From positions 58,312,673-58,376,672 of the forward strand of contig NC_080426.1 of NCBI RefSeq assembly GCF_029873635.1: 64,000 nt of DNA. Reading direction: 5' to 3'. The notes under the pieces are model-generated. The model ran no database searches, had not been told where the DNA came from, and saw only the letters and a program-made list of their open reading frames with translations. Shown here in pieces: positions 1-11,002 of the stretch; position 1 is the first letter of the stretch, and the number at the start of each line of letters is the position of its first letter. The translations under genes were made by a program, and so were the position numbers. The DNA comes from Malania oleifera. Taxonomy: Eukaryota; Streptophyta; Magnoliopsida; Santalales; Ximeniaceae.

Positions 1-309
1 AAAGCCGGGGAAATTGAAAAATTAGGATTTTTTTTTTTTTTTTACTAAAAGAGGGCGGCAACTCCATTTATTTACTAATATACGCTTACTTTTGGTGGAG
101 AAATACCGTGGTTACAAGTTAAAACAAACAAACCAAATTAGGACAAAATAAAATTAAACATAACTAACAAAGGAAATAAAAACAAAAAAACAATCAAAAT
201 CAAAACGAAATACACCAAACGAAATTCTAGAGTTGAACTAATGACGAACGGAAACGAGACCCCACATATCCATCCGAAGAATACCTTTCAAATAACGTGT
301 TAGAAGGTG

Positions 310-897
310 TTATTTTTCGTAGATTACGTTGTTTCCCATTTCTCCTTCTTTAATAAGAAAATCAATGGCATTATTGCATTCCCTATATTGATGCATCATC
401 ATGACATTCACTCCTTCTAACTTTGCCACGAGCTTCTCCCAAAATTCCCAAAGATACCACAAAATACATCTACCTTTCCAAAGCCAATCAACTATAATTC
501 GCGAGTCACTTTCAATAATCACATTAACATAATGCAAACATTTGCACAAACGAATTCCTTCCCTGATTGCTTTTAATTCTGAACTATTATTCGTACCATT
601 ACCAAAATAACTTGAAAAAGCTGCTTTTACCATGTCATGGCAATCCCGAATAATTCCTCCACCTCCTAAAGTACCCAGATTGCCCCTACAACTCTCATCA
701 CAATTAAGTTTTATCCACCCTACTGGATGTTTAACCCATGAAATAATTTTTCTAAGCCTATCGCAAACTCCCTTATGCTTAATTTGAAACTTATTCAAAA
801 TTTTAATGTCCAACTTCTTCAATTTTTTTAAAAGAATTAGTGCTCTCAGCAATAAAACTAACCTATAATCGAACACTTCTCCACATCTGATCTGCAC
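310..897 (-). pseudogene. L1 ORF2 RNase H domain (RVT_3 type)
   Basis: An open stretch of 195 codons forming the C-terminal RNase H of the LINE ORF2. Catalytic acidic residues are visible: D in the LNCDES block, E in SSELKAI and D in IESDSRIIVDW, the usual plant L1 order. This domain degrades RNA in RNA-DNA hybrids during target-primed reverse transcription. It is still open, although the rest of ORF2 is broken. An untranslated tail of about 265 bases follows before the poly(A). Confidence 0.85.
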
Positions 898-999
898 TTT
901 GAGAAACTCCTTCCATTCTCGCTTTACATCTTCGATTCCAGAGGCACCACGTAATCAAACATGGAATCAGCACGATTAAAATACCTTTAATAGACGATT

Positions 1000-1765
1000 T
1001 TTGAGCATAGTGGAACCAATTTTCCATTTTGTTTTTTCAGGGAAGAGATCGTTGGAAAGGAATCCCCAATGCCACACTAGCCCGACGCCAAACCTTCGAA
1101 GCCACCTCACCTAAAGAAAGAATATGATCAATGTTTTCCTGATTTCTCTGAATGCAGCAATTACAAGCCAAAGCCATCGATATTCCTTTGGTCTGAATTC
1201 TATCATCTACAACCAAACATCTAAACTAGGCTCTCCATAAACACATTGAGATTCTTCTGGGTAGTAAAGAAAGCCAAAACCAATCATTCCACAAAAAATT
1301 ATCACTTCTTCTTCTCACTACCACCCAAGCCATTGTTATAGAAAAATTATCGTCCGGGGCAGGCTTCCAGACAAAAATATCCTGCCCACTTTTACCCGTC
1401 GGCACCTAATGCAAAATTTCCCATGTTTTATCAGCACGAACCAACTCCTGTACTAAATCAAAGTTCCAATTATTATTTAGTCAGCAATCCTTAATACACA
1501 GTTTCTTGTTCAAAATATCCTCAGTGCTTACATATAACGGGCCTGATGACAGCCACTTGTCGAACCAAAAAGAAGAGTTCCCACCTCTTACCAAAATTTT
1601 AAAATTATCCATAACTTCTGGAATGGTGGCCATAATTGATTTCCAAAACCAAGAGTCATTTGTTCTCCCCTTCCTTATTAATAAATGATCATTTCTGCAA
1701 TATTTAGTTCTGAAAAAACCTGCCCACAAATTGTTAGAAGTGAGCAATCTGAAGGCAAATTTCAT
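1000..1765 (-). pseudogene. L1 ORF2 linker with zf-RVT region
   Basis: Minus-strand coding remnant between the reverse transcriptase and RNase H. The open part at 1481-1765 reads FRTKYC...WFWKSIMATIPEV...WFDKW, the pattern that precedes the zf-RVT cysteine/histidine domain in plant L1 proteins. Downstream fragments keep cysteines but no continuous frame. It is a decayed part of the same LINE, not a separate gene. Confidence 0.7.
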
Positions 1766-1865
1766 GAGAAGAGATTTCTAAACTTCCTTAAGATCTCTTA
1801 AGCCCAGACCCCCTTCCGAGGTAGGTTTACAAATTTTTCCCCAAGAGCGCCAATGAATCTTCCTT

Positions 1866-3130
1866 TTATCTTTCACCTCTCCCCATAAAAAAATTAGAAA
1901 GAAGAGAGTTAATGCAAGAATATGTGACCTGCAAAACCTTAATAACATACATCAAATGAATAGGCATGCTAGACAACACATGTCTTAATAAAATCAATCT
2001 TCCACCTTGCGAGAGCAACTTAGATTTCCACCCTGCAGTTTTATTTCTAATCTTCTCCACAAGAGGCTCTAATGTCCTGGAAGACAATTTTCCAAACACC
2101 AAAGGCGCACCCAAATATGTAACAGGGAATTTACCTTCCATGAAACCTGTGATTCTCAATAAACCACGCTTCCGAGCGGCAGTGATGTATTTTGAAAGGA
2201 ATACCGTTGACTTTGTCTTACTGATTTTTTGACCCGACCACTTCTCATACCTTTCCAAAGCGTAAACTAAATTTCTAATAGACCTCTTCCCACCATTCGC
2301 AAAAGTAAGAGTATCATCTGCATATAAAAAATGCGAAACCAATGGGGTCCCAATCGGATGATTAAATTTACCAATCCGACCAATCCCATAGTTTTTCCTA
2401 AGCAACCTTATCAAAACCTCCTCCATTATGATGAATAAATAAGGAGATAGAGGATCCCCTTGCCGCAAGCCTCTCATAGATTAAAAAAACCCTTTAAAGG
2501 TTCCGTTCATCAAAACAGAAAACCATGGAGACTCCACACAATTTTTTATGAGTTTGCAAAACCTCACAAAAAAACCAAAAGCCTTAAGAACCTCTATAAT
2601 AAAATTCCAATTCACTCTGTCATAAGCCTTAGCCATATCGAGTTTTATCATCACATTGCTACTAGCTATTTTTTTGTGCAAAGGCTGAACCATTTCTTGA
2701 GCCAATGTAATATTTTCAAAAATACTTCGCCCAGGAATAAAAGTGCCTTGTTCATGCGAGACCAACTTATTAACAACCTCAGTTAGTCGAAAAACAATAA
2801 TCTTGGAAAAAAATTTATAAGCCACAGAGCAAAAACTAATAGGCCGAAATTTATCAAAGTTAGAAGGATTATCCACCTTCAGAATTAAAACAATAAATGA
2901 AGAGGAAAATTACTTGGAAAGAGTAGTGCACTGAAAAAAATCCATTGCCGCATCCAAGAGATCTTTTTTTACAATGTCCCAGTAAGATTTATAAAATTTA
3001 GATCCAAATCCATCCGGTCCCGAACTGCTTTTTTTCGGAATAGAGAACACCGCTCTTTTAATTTCTTCTTCTGTCGGTACATTATTATCAACATTTGAAA
3101 TTTTCCTTTGAATTAACTCGGAGAGATCGC
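1866..3130 (-). pseudogene. L1 ORF2 reverse transcriptase domain
   Basis: Reverse transcriptase of the L1 element. Visible blocks include FRPISFCSVAYK, KLDMAKAYDRVNW, GLRQGDPLSPYLF and the catalytic FLYADDTL. One in-frame TAA separates the open stretches 2876-2481 and 2477-1866, just before MRGLRQGDP where most L1 copies carry a sense codon. The frame is lost again at about 1.86-1.89 kb, after the thumb region. The protein would copy the LINE RNA at a nicked target. Confidence 0.88.
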
Positions 3131-3509
3131 ATGGTTCAACCGCTGAAGACTCTAAAAGAAAATTCTAGAAAAAAATAGTTGCCTCATTATGAATTGCTTC
3201 CGCACCCTCCAATATCCTCCCATAATTCAGAACCATACGATCTATACGATTCTTATTCCGCTTTTTATTGATAACTAAATGAAAGAATTTAGAGTTTTGA
3301 TCCCCCTTGGTCAACCATTTTTTTTTTTTCGCAATTTGTCCTAGGCGAGATGCTTCCCTCTTCTCCCACTCCTGAATCTACACCTTAGTAGTCAAGTAAT
3401 CAGCTTTGACGTCCTCAGAAAAACCTACTTGTAGTTGATTTTCTAGACATTCCATCCCTTCCTCAAGAGCTTTTAAATTTTCTTCCACTCTCCCAAAGAC
3501 ATTTTTATT

Positions 3510-4374
3510 TCATGCACGTAAGGCAACTTTAGTTCTCTTAAGAAGAATAGCAAGTTTCAGAAGACACGAGGCTGAGTCATTCCTGATCCAGACATCTTTA
3601 ACGTATGACAAAAACATATTATGCGAGCTCCACATATTCAAGAACCGAAATAGGGTAGGGTCATACCGAGAGAAAGACGTATTTGTATACACCACTATAG
3701 GGCTATGATCTGATGATTTTCGACTCAGATATTTGAATTGAGCCGAACCATATAGGTTGGAAAAATCATTATTAATAAGAACACGATCAAGCTTAACCCA
3801 ACTATAAGCCACCCCTTCATGGTCATTGCACCACGACATTCGTGAGCCTGTGTTTGATAAATCAAAGAGACCACAATGATGTAAGCAGTCATTAAACTCC
3901 ATTATAGGTAACAGTGGTCTTGGATTTCCACCAATTCTTTCAGTATCCGTTCGAATCACATTAAAATCACCCATTAAAATCACCCATGACCAACCAAGGA
4001 AAATCCGATTGACACTCTTCCAATTGCCGCCATAACTCTCTTCTTTCAACATAAGAACATTTGGCATAGACAAAACTCACCAAAATTCTTTGTCCATCCT
4101 TAAAACACCACCCAGAAATCTTCTGAGTCGTGATTGAAATCACCTCAAAGGCATTTATATCCTTCCAAAATAGCTACAATTTACTGCCTTGATTTTCATT
4201 AGATATAAAATGGCAGTAATTCAAAAAATTACCCAGCATTACCATCCGCTCCTCAGCCATGAATGGTTTTGAAATAGCACAACACCCAATATTAAACTTT
4301 TTAATTAGCTTCTTTAATCTGCCTCTAGACCTGCCCAACCCCCTAATATTCCAGAAAAGAATTGTATCCGTCAT
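3510..4374 (-). pseudogene. L1 ORF2 endonuclease domain
   Basis: APE-like endonuclease at the N-terminus of ORF2. The start MTDTILFWNIRGLGRSRG is typical of plant L1 ORF2, with the N of WNIRG as the conserved metal-site asparagine. Further on, GDFN and SDHSP, the catalytic D/N and the D-H pair, are visible. The frame is interrupted between 4174 and 4073. The domain nicks T-rich target DNA to prime reverse transcription. Confidence 0.88.
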
Positions 4375-4483
4375 AAATTTAATTTATGCGATCGGATGAA
4401 AACCCTCAGAGATTTGCTCACCGAATTTTTTACGGAAATCCATCCTTGCCTTGTATCAGACTCATACATTTTTTCTTTGCCCT

Positions 4484-4647
4484 TTAAAACCGATATTTCA
4501 CCTTCTCCCTCTTAGACGAATAACCCTGATCCAATTCCTCCTGTTGCAAACCTTGGTCCCGACTTTCAGTCAGTTTAGAACTATCCACGTGATCCACTTC
4601 CTCTTGAGATAGAGATTCACCATTGGAAACTCGAGGATCATCATCAC
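4484..4647 (-). pseudogene. L1 ORF1 C-terminal tail
   Basis: A short acidic and polar reading frame (DDDPRVSNGES...YSSKREKVKYRF) ending in TAA about 110 bases before the ORF2 start. Position and composition fit the end of L1 ORF1, the nucleic-acid-binding protein. No homology domain lies in the tail itself, so the call rests on its place directly upstream of ORF2. Confidence 0.6.
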
Positions 4648-4653
4648 ATCTAA

Positions 4654-4808
4654 CTCAGTTGTTGAAAATGCAACCAGATATTATACCCTAGACTTCCAAT
4701 AATTAGGCCTTCCTTCAACAGTAGACACATACTTTGTTATAGACCTCTTGTCATTCAAGTCTCCTGCGTAGTTTGCATCCATGAATCTCAAAACTGACGG
4801 ATCACTTT
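4654..4808 (-). mobile_element. Copia element A, RNase H fragment
   Basis: A short fossil of the Copia RNase H region on the minus strand, with the typical FMDANYAGD and STVEGRPNYWKS blocks. Its right edge is the ACTTT target duplication of Copia B (4804-4808); the same five bases follow B at 37646-37650, where Copia A sequence resumes. Its left edge abuts the L1 at about 4650. The fragment is broken. Confidence 0.8.
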
Positions 4809-4824
4809 TGTTGACCTTATAGGT

Positions 4825-7154
4825 TGTTAGAATTGGTGTATTCCCGAGAGGGGGGTGAATTGGAAATTTAAACTTTTTCTCCTAGGTAAATCTGTCCAAT
4901 GGCGATATATACAAAACCTAGGGTTTGTTTGTGAAATTTCCAAATGCGTAGATAAAAATGATAAGGAAATTAAATCGAACGCATCATTCACACCATAACA
5001 TACATGTGCAGGAAATATAAAGTACGGAAATATAAACAAGGAACACGATATGTTATCGGGGTTCGGCCAACTGTGCCTACGTTCCCGCCTCTAGCTCGCA
5101 AGCCCAAGGATTTCACTAATAGCTTATTTAAGGGTGGAGCGGCACCGATTACAACCAGGTTAATTAGCACAGGGCTAACCTCAACCTTAACCAGGTCAAT
5201 TAGCGGGGCTGACCTCAACCTACCCACCTTAACAGGATGGCGCACCTAGCTTTCCTAACCGGGTCTAAGCCAATCCAAGACTATTCTAGGGCTAGTCTCC
5301 CTCTTCAGGCCCGTTCCTGGAAATACAACAAATGTGTATTACAATCAAATGTTATAGTGATTATGCTTTCATGTAAAGCAAATGTGTACCCAAATACGAG
5401 CAATTACATACACCACAATAAGATTTAATATGTAAGCTCAGTGTGGTCCAATATTTCAACTCTCAGATATAAATATTTACTATCAGTGTAATAAGTGCGT
5501 GAAAGTATCAATCAAGCAATCTTTGTATTACAAGATATTCAGGCAAGATGTTCACACAAAGATTCTAGCCAAACAATTTATATGTATATTTCAATGAGTG
5601 GATTTTCTCAATCGTATGATGCTCTAGTAATGTATATGTTTGGTTTGCAAAAGATGTGTAATCTTTGTATTCAGTAGATAATATATAAGTGAATGAATAT
5701 TGCAACAAAGATCACTATCTCATAAACAAATATCTCTTCAAATATATTTTTCAATATAATGCACAATAGATATTTGAAAGTGATTATGAAAAGATTTTGC
5801 AATCAAAATACTATACAATCTTCTTAAGATATTGCAATGAATATACAACCTCAGGAGATCAGATAAAAGTCTGCTTAGGAGAGACTTATTAACAAAGTCT
5901 CCTAAGAATACTTAGGTTTTGCTCTCAATAAAATCGTATCAACCAAGCAGAACAAGGAGAGCAAACCTTTCCAAACAACACTCAATCAACTTATAGAGAG
6001 TTTAGGCAATAGTAGAAGGTAAGTATGAGTGAATGAGGTGTGAAAATGAGTAGTATAGATTTTGGGATTTTCAGAGAATTTTTTTTTTCTTAATCAAATA
6101 TGCTAATCTCACCCTAATCTTAGCAAGTGAGGGGCTATATATAGACATTGGAAGAATTATAGCCGTTCGGACATGTAGGGTATTATTAATATTGTTTAAA
6201 ATCATTTTAATCCTAATTAATCTTGTTAAAAATGTTTAACCACGGTAAAAAAATCAGGGTAACTCAAGAGATCCGGTCAACCAAAACAGTTTTGATCGAC
6301 CAGAGTTCATATGGTTTGGTTGACCAGGACAGAAATGAACTGAATGGTCGGTCGACTGAAAGTGGGCGATTTCCCATTTCTTCGAGGTTCAGTCGACCAG
6401 GCCATTTTGAACTGGCTAGTTTGGTCGACTAGACTATTGGGATTTTTCCTGAGGACCCTCAGTCGACCAGGTAGTTGGAGTACAAAAATGGCTCGGTCGA
6501 CCAGATGGTCAAATTATTGACCTATGAAGGTTTCGGTCAATCGGGGCTTTTTGAACTACCTGGTTGGGTCGACTAGGGCCTTGGTCAACTGTTGACCCAG
6601 GCCTGGTTCAGTCGAAAAAGGCCTTGGTCAACTGTTGACTCAGGCCTAGTTCAGTCAACCAGGGCAGAATGAACTGCCTGGGCCGGTCGACCGAAAGTGT
6701 ACCAAGTGTGCATTTTGGTCCAGTTTCAATACACACAAACCCTAATCAAGTGCCTAACAAACATAGGTGCAAATGTGTGTGTCATAGGGTCATTTATGTC
6801 CAAAATAAAGACACCAAAAGTCTGGTGTCGGTCGACTGAAGGGTGTTCCCTAAGCTCTATCTAAGGTCATTTTCATTTTGAGCTTACGTATTAAGTCATG
6901 CAGGTGATGCATGCAATTATTACAATCAAAGCCCTATTTACTATTAAAGACCTTTCCTACTTAAATATTATAGACCCGAATATAAATCACAACAAATAAA
7001 TTATATCTAGGGTCTTTAGGGTCTTCGTTTTCCTCTAGGTCTCCGAGTGCCATCATAGGATACTACCAAGATAAACCTGCACATCAACTTGGCAGTCATT
7101 AAATACCTGAGTATTTGTTATAATCAAAATAGGGTATGACCCATAGGGTCAACA
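4825..7154 (-). repeat. Solo Copia LTR (F) inside the Copia B 5' LTR
   Basis: A 2,330-bp solo LTR on the minus strand with TGTTGACC...TCTAACA ends and a perfect duplication TAGGT (4820-4824 and 7155-7159). It inserted 16 bp inside the start of the Copia B LTR. Ends and the CGGGGACGTAGG-like stretch near its 3' side show that it belongs to the same lineage as B. TATA near 6137-6144, with a GTCGACC array upstream of it. No internal region remains. Confidence 0.93.
6226..6845 (-). repeat. GGTCGACC near-palindrome array in LTR F
   Basis: About 16 dispersed copies of a GGTCGACC/AGTCGACC core, many altered by C-to-T or G-to-A changes, within about 620 bp. The array lies on the U3 side of the TATA box (about 6140). 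Possibly an enhancer array; function is inferred from position only. Confidence 0.65.
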
Positions 7155-7353
7155 TAGGTCACACCCGGTTTTGATAATGACAAATACTTGTTGTATTGGA
7201 TAGCTATCTAAGGATATATACAGGTATATAATTGGTAAATCAAAGTGATGGCACATGAAGGAGAGCGTGAAGACCCTGAAGACCATATTTGTGTTGTATT
7301 TTAAATTCATTTTATGTAATATGGGTCTGTAATAGTAATTAGGATATATGGTC

Positions 7354-9137
7354 TGTAAGAACCCGACCCGTGAGATATGAAATAAATAAATAAGAAAAGG
7401 GTAAAATAGTAAGTTGAGTAGGCTTCGTCGACGAAGCCAGAGTCTCATCAACGAAGGCCCTTCTATTATTCGGTGAAGAAATGTAGAGGTTCATTGATGA
7501 AGAGAAGTCGAAAGATTTTTGAAAATTCAGAAATATCAGGCTCGTCGACGAGGCCACCGCAACGTCGACGAATTTCCTTCGCTGGCTCGTCGATGAAGTT
7601 GGCTGAGTCAAGGGTGCTATAAATATATTTTTCTTTGCTTAGAAGCTAAGATACTCAAATATCTCCTCTCTCTCTCTCTCTCTCTAGAACTCGAAGCTCC
7701 ACTCTATCTCTCTAGATTTCTTTGTCGATCATCGTTAGAATCGACGATCCAACGTTACTACGACGATTAGGGAAGCAATCTCTATGTGTTATGTGGATCG
7801 GATATTCGTTTTGAGGTCTTCAGATTTTGACCCAAAAATCGAGGTAAGGCTCGGTTTTCATTTTCGTTTTGGTAGATCTATAGAGAGTAAGATTGTAAGT
7901 AATTATCATACTGTGGTTTGTAGGTTTTGGGAACTCGGTTCACTGTTTAGGAGTCGTAGAGTTCGTGTTGGATTTTTTGTGAAAGGTAAAGGGATTCTGT
8001 TTATATCAGTTCTTTTTTAAATCGGATTCGGTAGAACTGTGGTTCATGATCCTGTGTATGTTTTGGCTACTTATTTAGGGAAATCTAATGGGTAAAAATT
8101 ATGAGGTTTTCATGTTACAGTTTTGGGGAAAAAGGGGCATTGGGTTGCATCTCGAGTTTCGTTGGAAAACTGTGGATATATTGTGTTATATATTGTGTTA
8201 TGAAGATGGTAGTGTGTTGAATTGTTTAAACTGTATTTTGAAAATCATGATTTGATATTACCAAATGAGTGTGGAATGAACTATTATATGAATATGTATT
8301 GAGTAATGATTTGCTGAAATGAGATATAGGAACGTGATTTTCGAATTGTTCCAAGTTGTGAAAGAGTGTCCGGCTCTATATCTGAAGGTGTGAAATACCA
8401 CCTTCCAGTGGCAAGAGTGTTCAACTCTATATCCAAGGGTATGAAATATCACCTCCGATCGGCTGATAACCGAAGGGTGTAGATCCACCAGATGTAACAG
8501 TACGATGCCATGGGAGCTTGGGGCTATGCCATATGCCAGGGACGCCATGTAATATGGGCTGGCTTCATGCCGAAGAGTGTGACGACACTGGGTTGCTTGA
8601 TCATGTGTGTGTTGAGAACTATACTGGAACTGTTTTGTGAAATATACCGGAACTGTATTGAACTGTGATATGTTTTATGTCATGATAACACTCATATGCC
8701 ATACATCGATATAACCTGATTCTTACTGAGATGTGTCTCACCCCTATCATACGTACATGTTTTCAGGTCCTTCGAGTAACTAGAACTAGCGTCCTAGTGT
8801 TGGGAGCGTGGTGGTCAGTTTACTGCGTAGAGTATTTGTGTAAGTACTAGGACTATAACAGGGTTGTCGTTTTGGGTAATACTGGCACCCTCGGTTATGT
8901 TTTGTAATATGGAGCGTAGACTCTATTTGTATAGACTCTGGTATGGTACTATGTACGTTTGGAATGAACTTTTCCGCTACGTATATGTCATGTATGTGAA
9001 TGTGTATAGGGTGCATGAGAACCCCGCGGGGTCAGACCCTCATTCATTATAATACCATTCGTGCTTTGTATGATACAGGGACAGGTTAGGTTACTACATC
9101 ACACCCTGGGTCCCAATGTCAGGTTCGGGGCGTGACA
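7354..9137 (+). repeat. Solo chromovirus-type LTR in Copia B 5' LTR
   Basis: A 1,784-bp solo LTR beginning TGTAAGAACCCGACC and ending GGGGCGTGACA, with a perfect TGGTC duplication (7349-7353 and 9138-9142). TATAAATA at 7618-7625 is followed by a CT tract at 7663-7685. The TGAGATGTGTCTCA inverted repeat at 8727-8740 is shared with other LTRs here. The uninterrupted site is visible in the Copia B 3' LTR at about 35.9 kb. Confidence 0.93.
7423..7600 (+). repeat. CGTCGACG palindrome array in U3
   Basis: At least five copies of an 8-12 bp palindrome (TTCGTCGACGAA type), some decayed to ATCAACGA or TCGATGA, directly upstream of the TATA box at 7618. Confidence 0.7.
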
Positions 9138-9297
9138 TGGTCTATAATAATTACCCGCATATTATGCATATAGGATATATTGTAAACTCAGTAAGACCCT
9201 AGTATAACTCTAGGTCCCAACACTCATGCACATATATCATACAGAATTCAGGAGTGTTAAATATAAACTAAATTGAACATTATAGGGAAATTTGAGA

Positions 9298-9670
9298 GAC
9301 ATCGAGCGACCGAACCCCAGGAGTTCAAAACTCCCCGGGCACCCGAACTGTTGAAAAGTCAACAGTTGACCTAGCTCTCGGGCGACCGAACCGTTTTTGA
9401 ACCTATCTCCCTCGGGCACCCGAACCCTCTAATAGGGTTGCCCCACCAACTCAGGCTATCAAAGAGTTTAGTTCAAAAACAAGTCCGGGTGACCGAATCT
9501 CTGTGTTCGGGCTACCGACCCACTGATCGGGCACCCGAACCTACGAACAAATGCTACCAACTTTTGTTCGGGCTACCGTATCAGGAATCGGGTTGCTGAA
9601 CTATATTAAAGTGTTTTTGAAAATGAGTCTATTCGGGTGACCGAACCTCGGTTTAGCCACCCAAACCTTC
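9298..9670 (+). repeat. GGGCGACCGAACC array in Copia B 5' LTR
   Basis: About eleven imperfect copies of a GGGCNACCGAACC motif spaced 20-45 bp apart, upstream of TATAAATA at 9794. The 3' LTR carries the same array at 36058-36432. Confidence 0.7.
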
Positions 9671-9983
9671 TCGGGTTAAATTTATTTTACCTGAGGTTAA
9701 TATGGGTTAAAATGGATAAATTATTCTCAAATGTTTTCAATCTTTTATAAGAATACCCAATAGGCCCCAAACGATTATATTTTTTACCTTGTCTATAAAT
9801 ATAAGCTCATTTGCGAGGATTAGCAAAAATCATTAGCCAAGAATCCTCTCTACTCTAAAATCCTACATTCCCCAAATACCCTCAAATACTCATTCGTTTG
9901 ATACATCTTGGTATTGTAAGAGTTTGTGATAACTCGAATAAATATAAAAATTTAAATAATAAAGAGGAAAGGAAATACCTAGA

Positions 9984-10174
9984 GGACTCCTCGACAAACA
10001 CAGGGAATTCCTCGACGAGGGTAGAAGAGAATTCGTTGACGAAGACTAAATTTCGTCGACGAAGAAATACCGAGAGAGTTTTGAGCCGACTGAATTTCGT
10101 CGATGAGGACTGAATTTCGTCGACAAAATTATTGAAGGATTCGTCAACGAATGACGTGGCTCGTCGACGAATCC
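9984..10174 (+). repeat. CGTCGACG palindrome array, eight copies
   Basis: Eight copies of a TTCGTCGACGAA-type palindrome, several with C-to-T or G-to-A changes, immediately before the TATA box. Copy number resembles that in LTRs of element C. Confidence 0.72.
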
Positions 10175-10890
10175 AGTTCTATATATATCAAAAATCCGAT
10201 TTTTAACTTCTTTATTAAGCTAACTCTCTCTCTCCCTTTCGGCCCTCTCTCTCTCTCTCATTGATTTTGGGCCAGATTTATGTCGAATCGATAATCCAAA
10301 GTCACCACGATGCTTCTGGGGAAGTTCTCTCCAAATCTAGCGGAGCGAATCATTGGTGAAAACAAGTTGGAAATCATCCTTAAGTTGAGGTAAGGCTTTT
10401 TAAGCTAAATTTGGTCTCACGAAAGTTATAGGAAATCATATACACATAGAAATACTGACGTTTAATACTGAGAGTTTTCAGTTTCAGGGTATTGATCAGA
10501 AAATCCTACGGGTGTAAGACCAAAGTTTATAGGGGCTTTTCTCAGTAGCCAGGTAAGGGAATAAACTAAAGTAGTTATTTTTCCACACGTATTATTATTA
10601 TTATCAGTAAAGAAATGTTTAGTAAATATGTATGATCCTTGTATATTACTGAGAAAATGTGTGTTATTGGGAAAATATTGTTGTTGTAGGAGAACTTGAA
10701 TTTAAAAATGGAAATACATGATTTACCCAACTTGTGTGGCATGAATGTTATTTTTCATGAAAAATATTATGATATGAAAGATTTTACGAGTAGAGCATGT
10801 TTTCAGGGATTACATAATAATGCAGTAAATGATAATTTTGAAATACATGATAAATGATTTATTTTTAAAATGATATGTTGATATGTTCAG

Positions 10891-11002
10891 CACGAGGCCG
10901 TAATTATGTTATGTTTGACACGAGACCGTAATTATGTTATGTTCGCCACGAGGCCGTAATTATGACATGTACGGCATGAGGCCATAATGATGTTATATAT
11001 AT
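10891..11002 (+). repeat. 28-bp tandem repeat, four copies
   Basis: Four head-to-tail copies (starts near 10891, 10919, 10947 and 10975) of a unit beginning CACGAGGCCGTAATTATG, within the solo LTR downstream of its TATA box. Confidence 0.8.

Larger units (their letters stand above)
28..4647 (-). mobile_element. L1-type LINE, 3' part (ORF1 end, ORF2, poly(A))
   Basis: Non-LTR retrotransposon read on the minus strand. In order: the end of ORF1, an APE-type endonuclease, a reverse transcriptase with the YADD motif, a cysteine/histidine linker, and a plant-type RNase H. It ends in a 16-base A tail, seen as T at 28-43. ORF2 is interrupted in several places, so the copy is inactive. The 5' side stops abruptly at about 4647 against Copia sequence. 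ORF1-like sequence with a zinc knuckle lies on the plus strand at 46.2-46.6 kb and may be the missing 5' part moved by an inversion. The L1 clade with a C-terminal RNase H is usual in angiosperms. Confidence 0.9.

Noticed and set aside
7142-7160. Copia B 5' end placed at 7.15 kb, without a target duplication
   Set aside because: The first 16 bp of its LTR are at 4809-4824, displaced by solo LTR F; the ACTTT duplication then matches at both ends.
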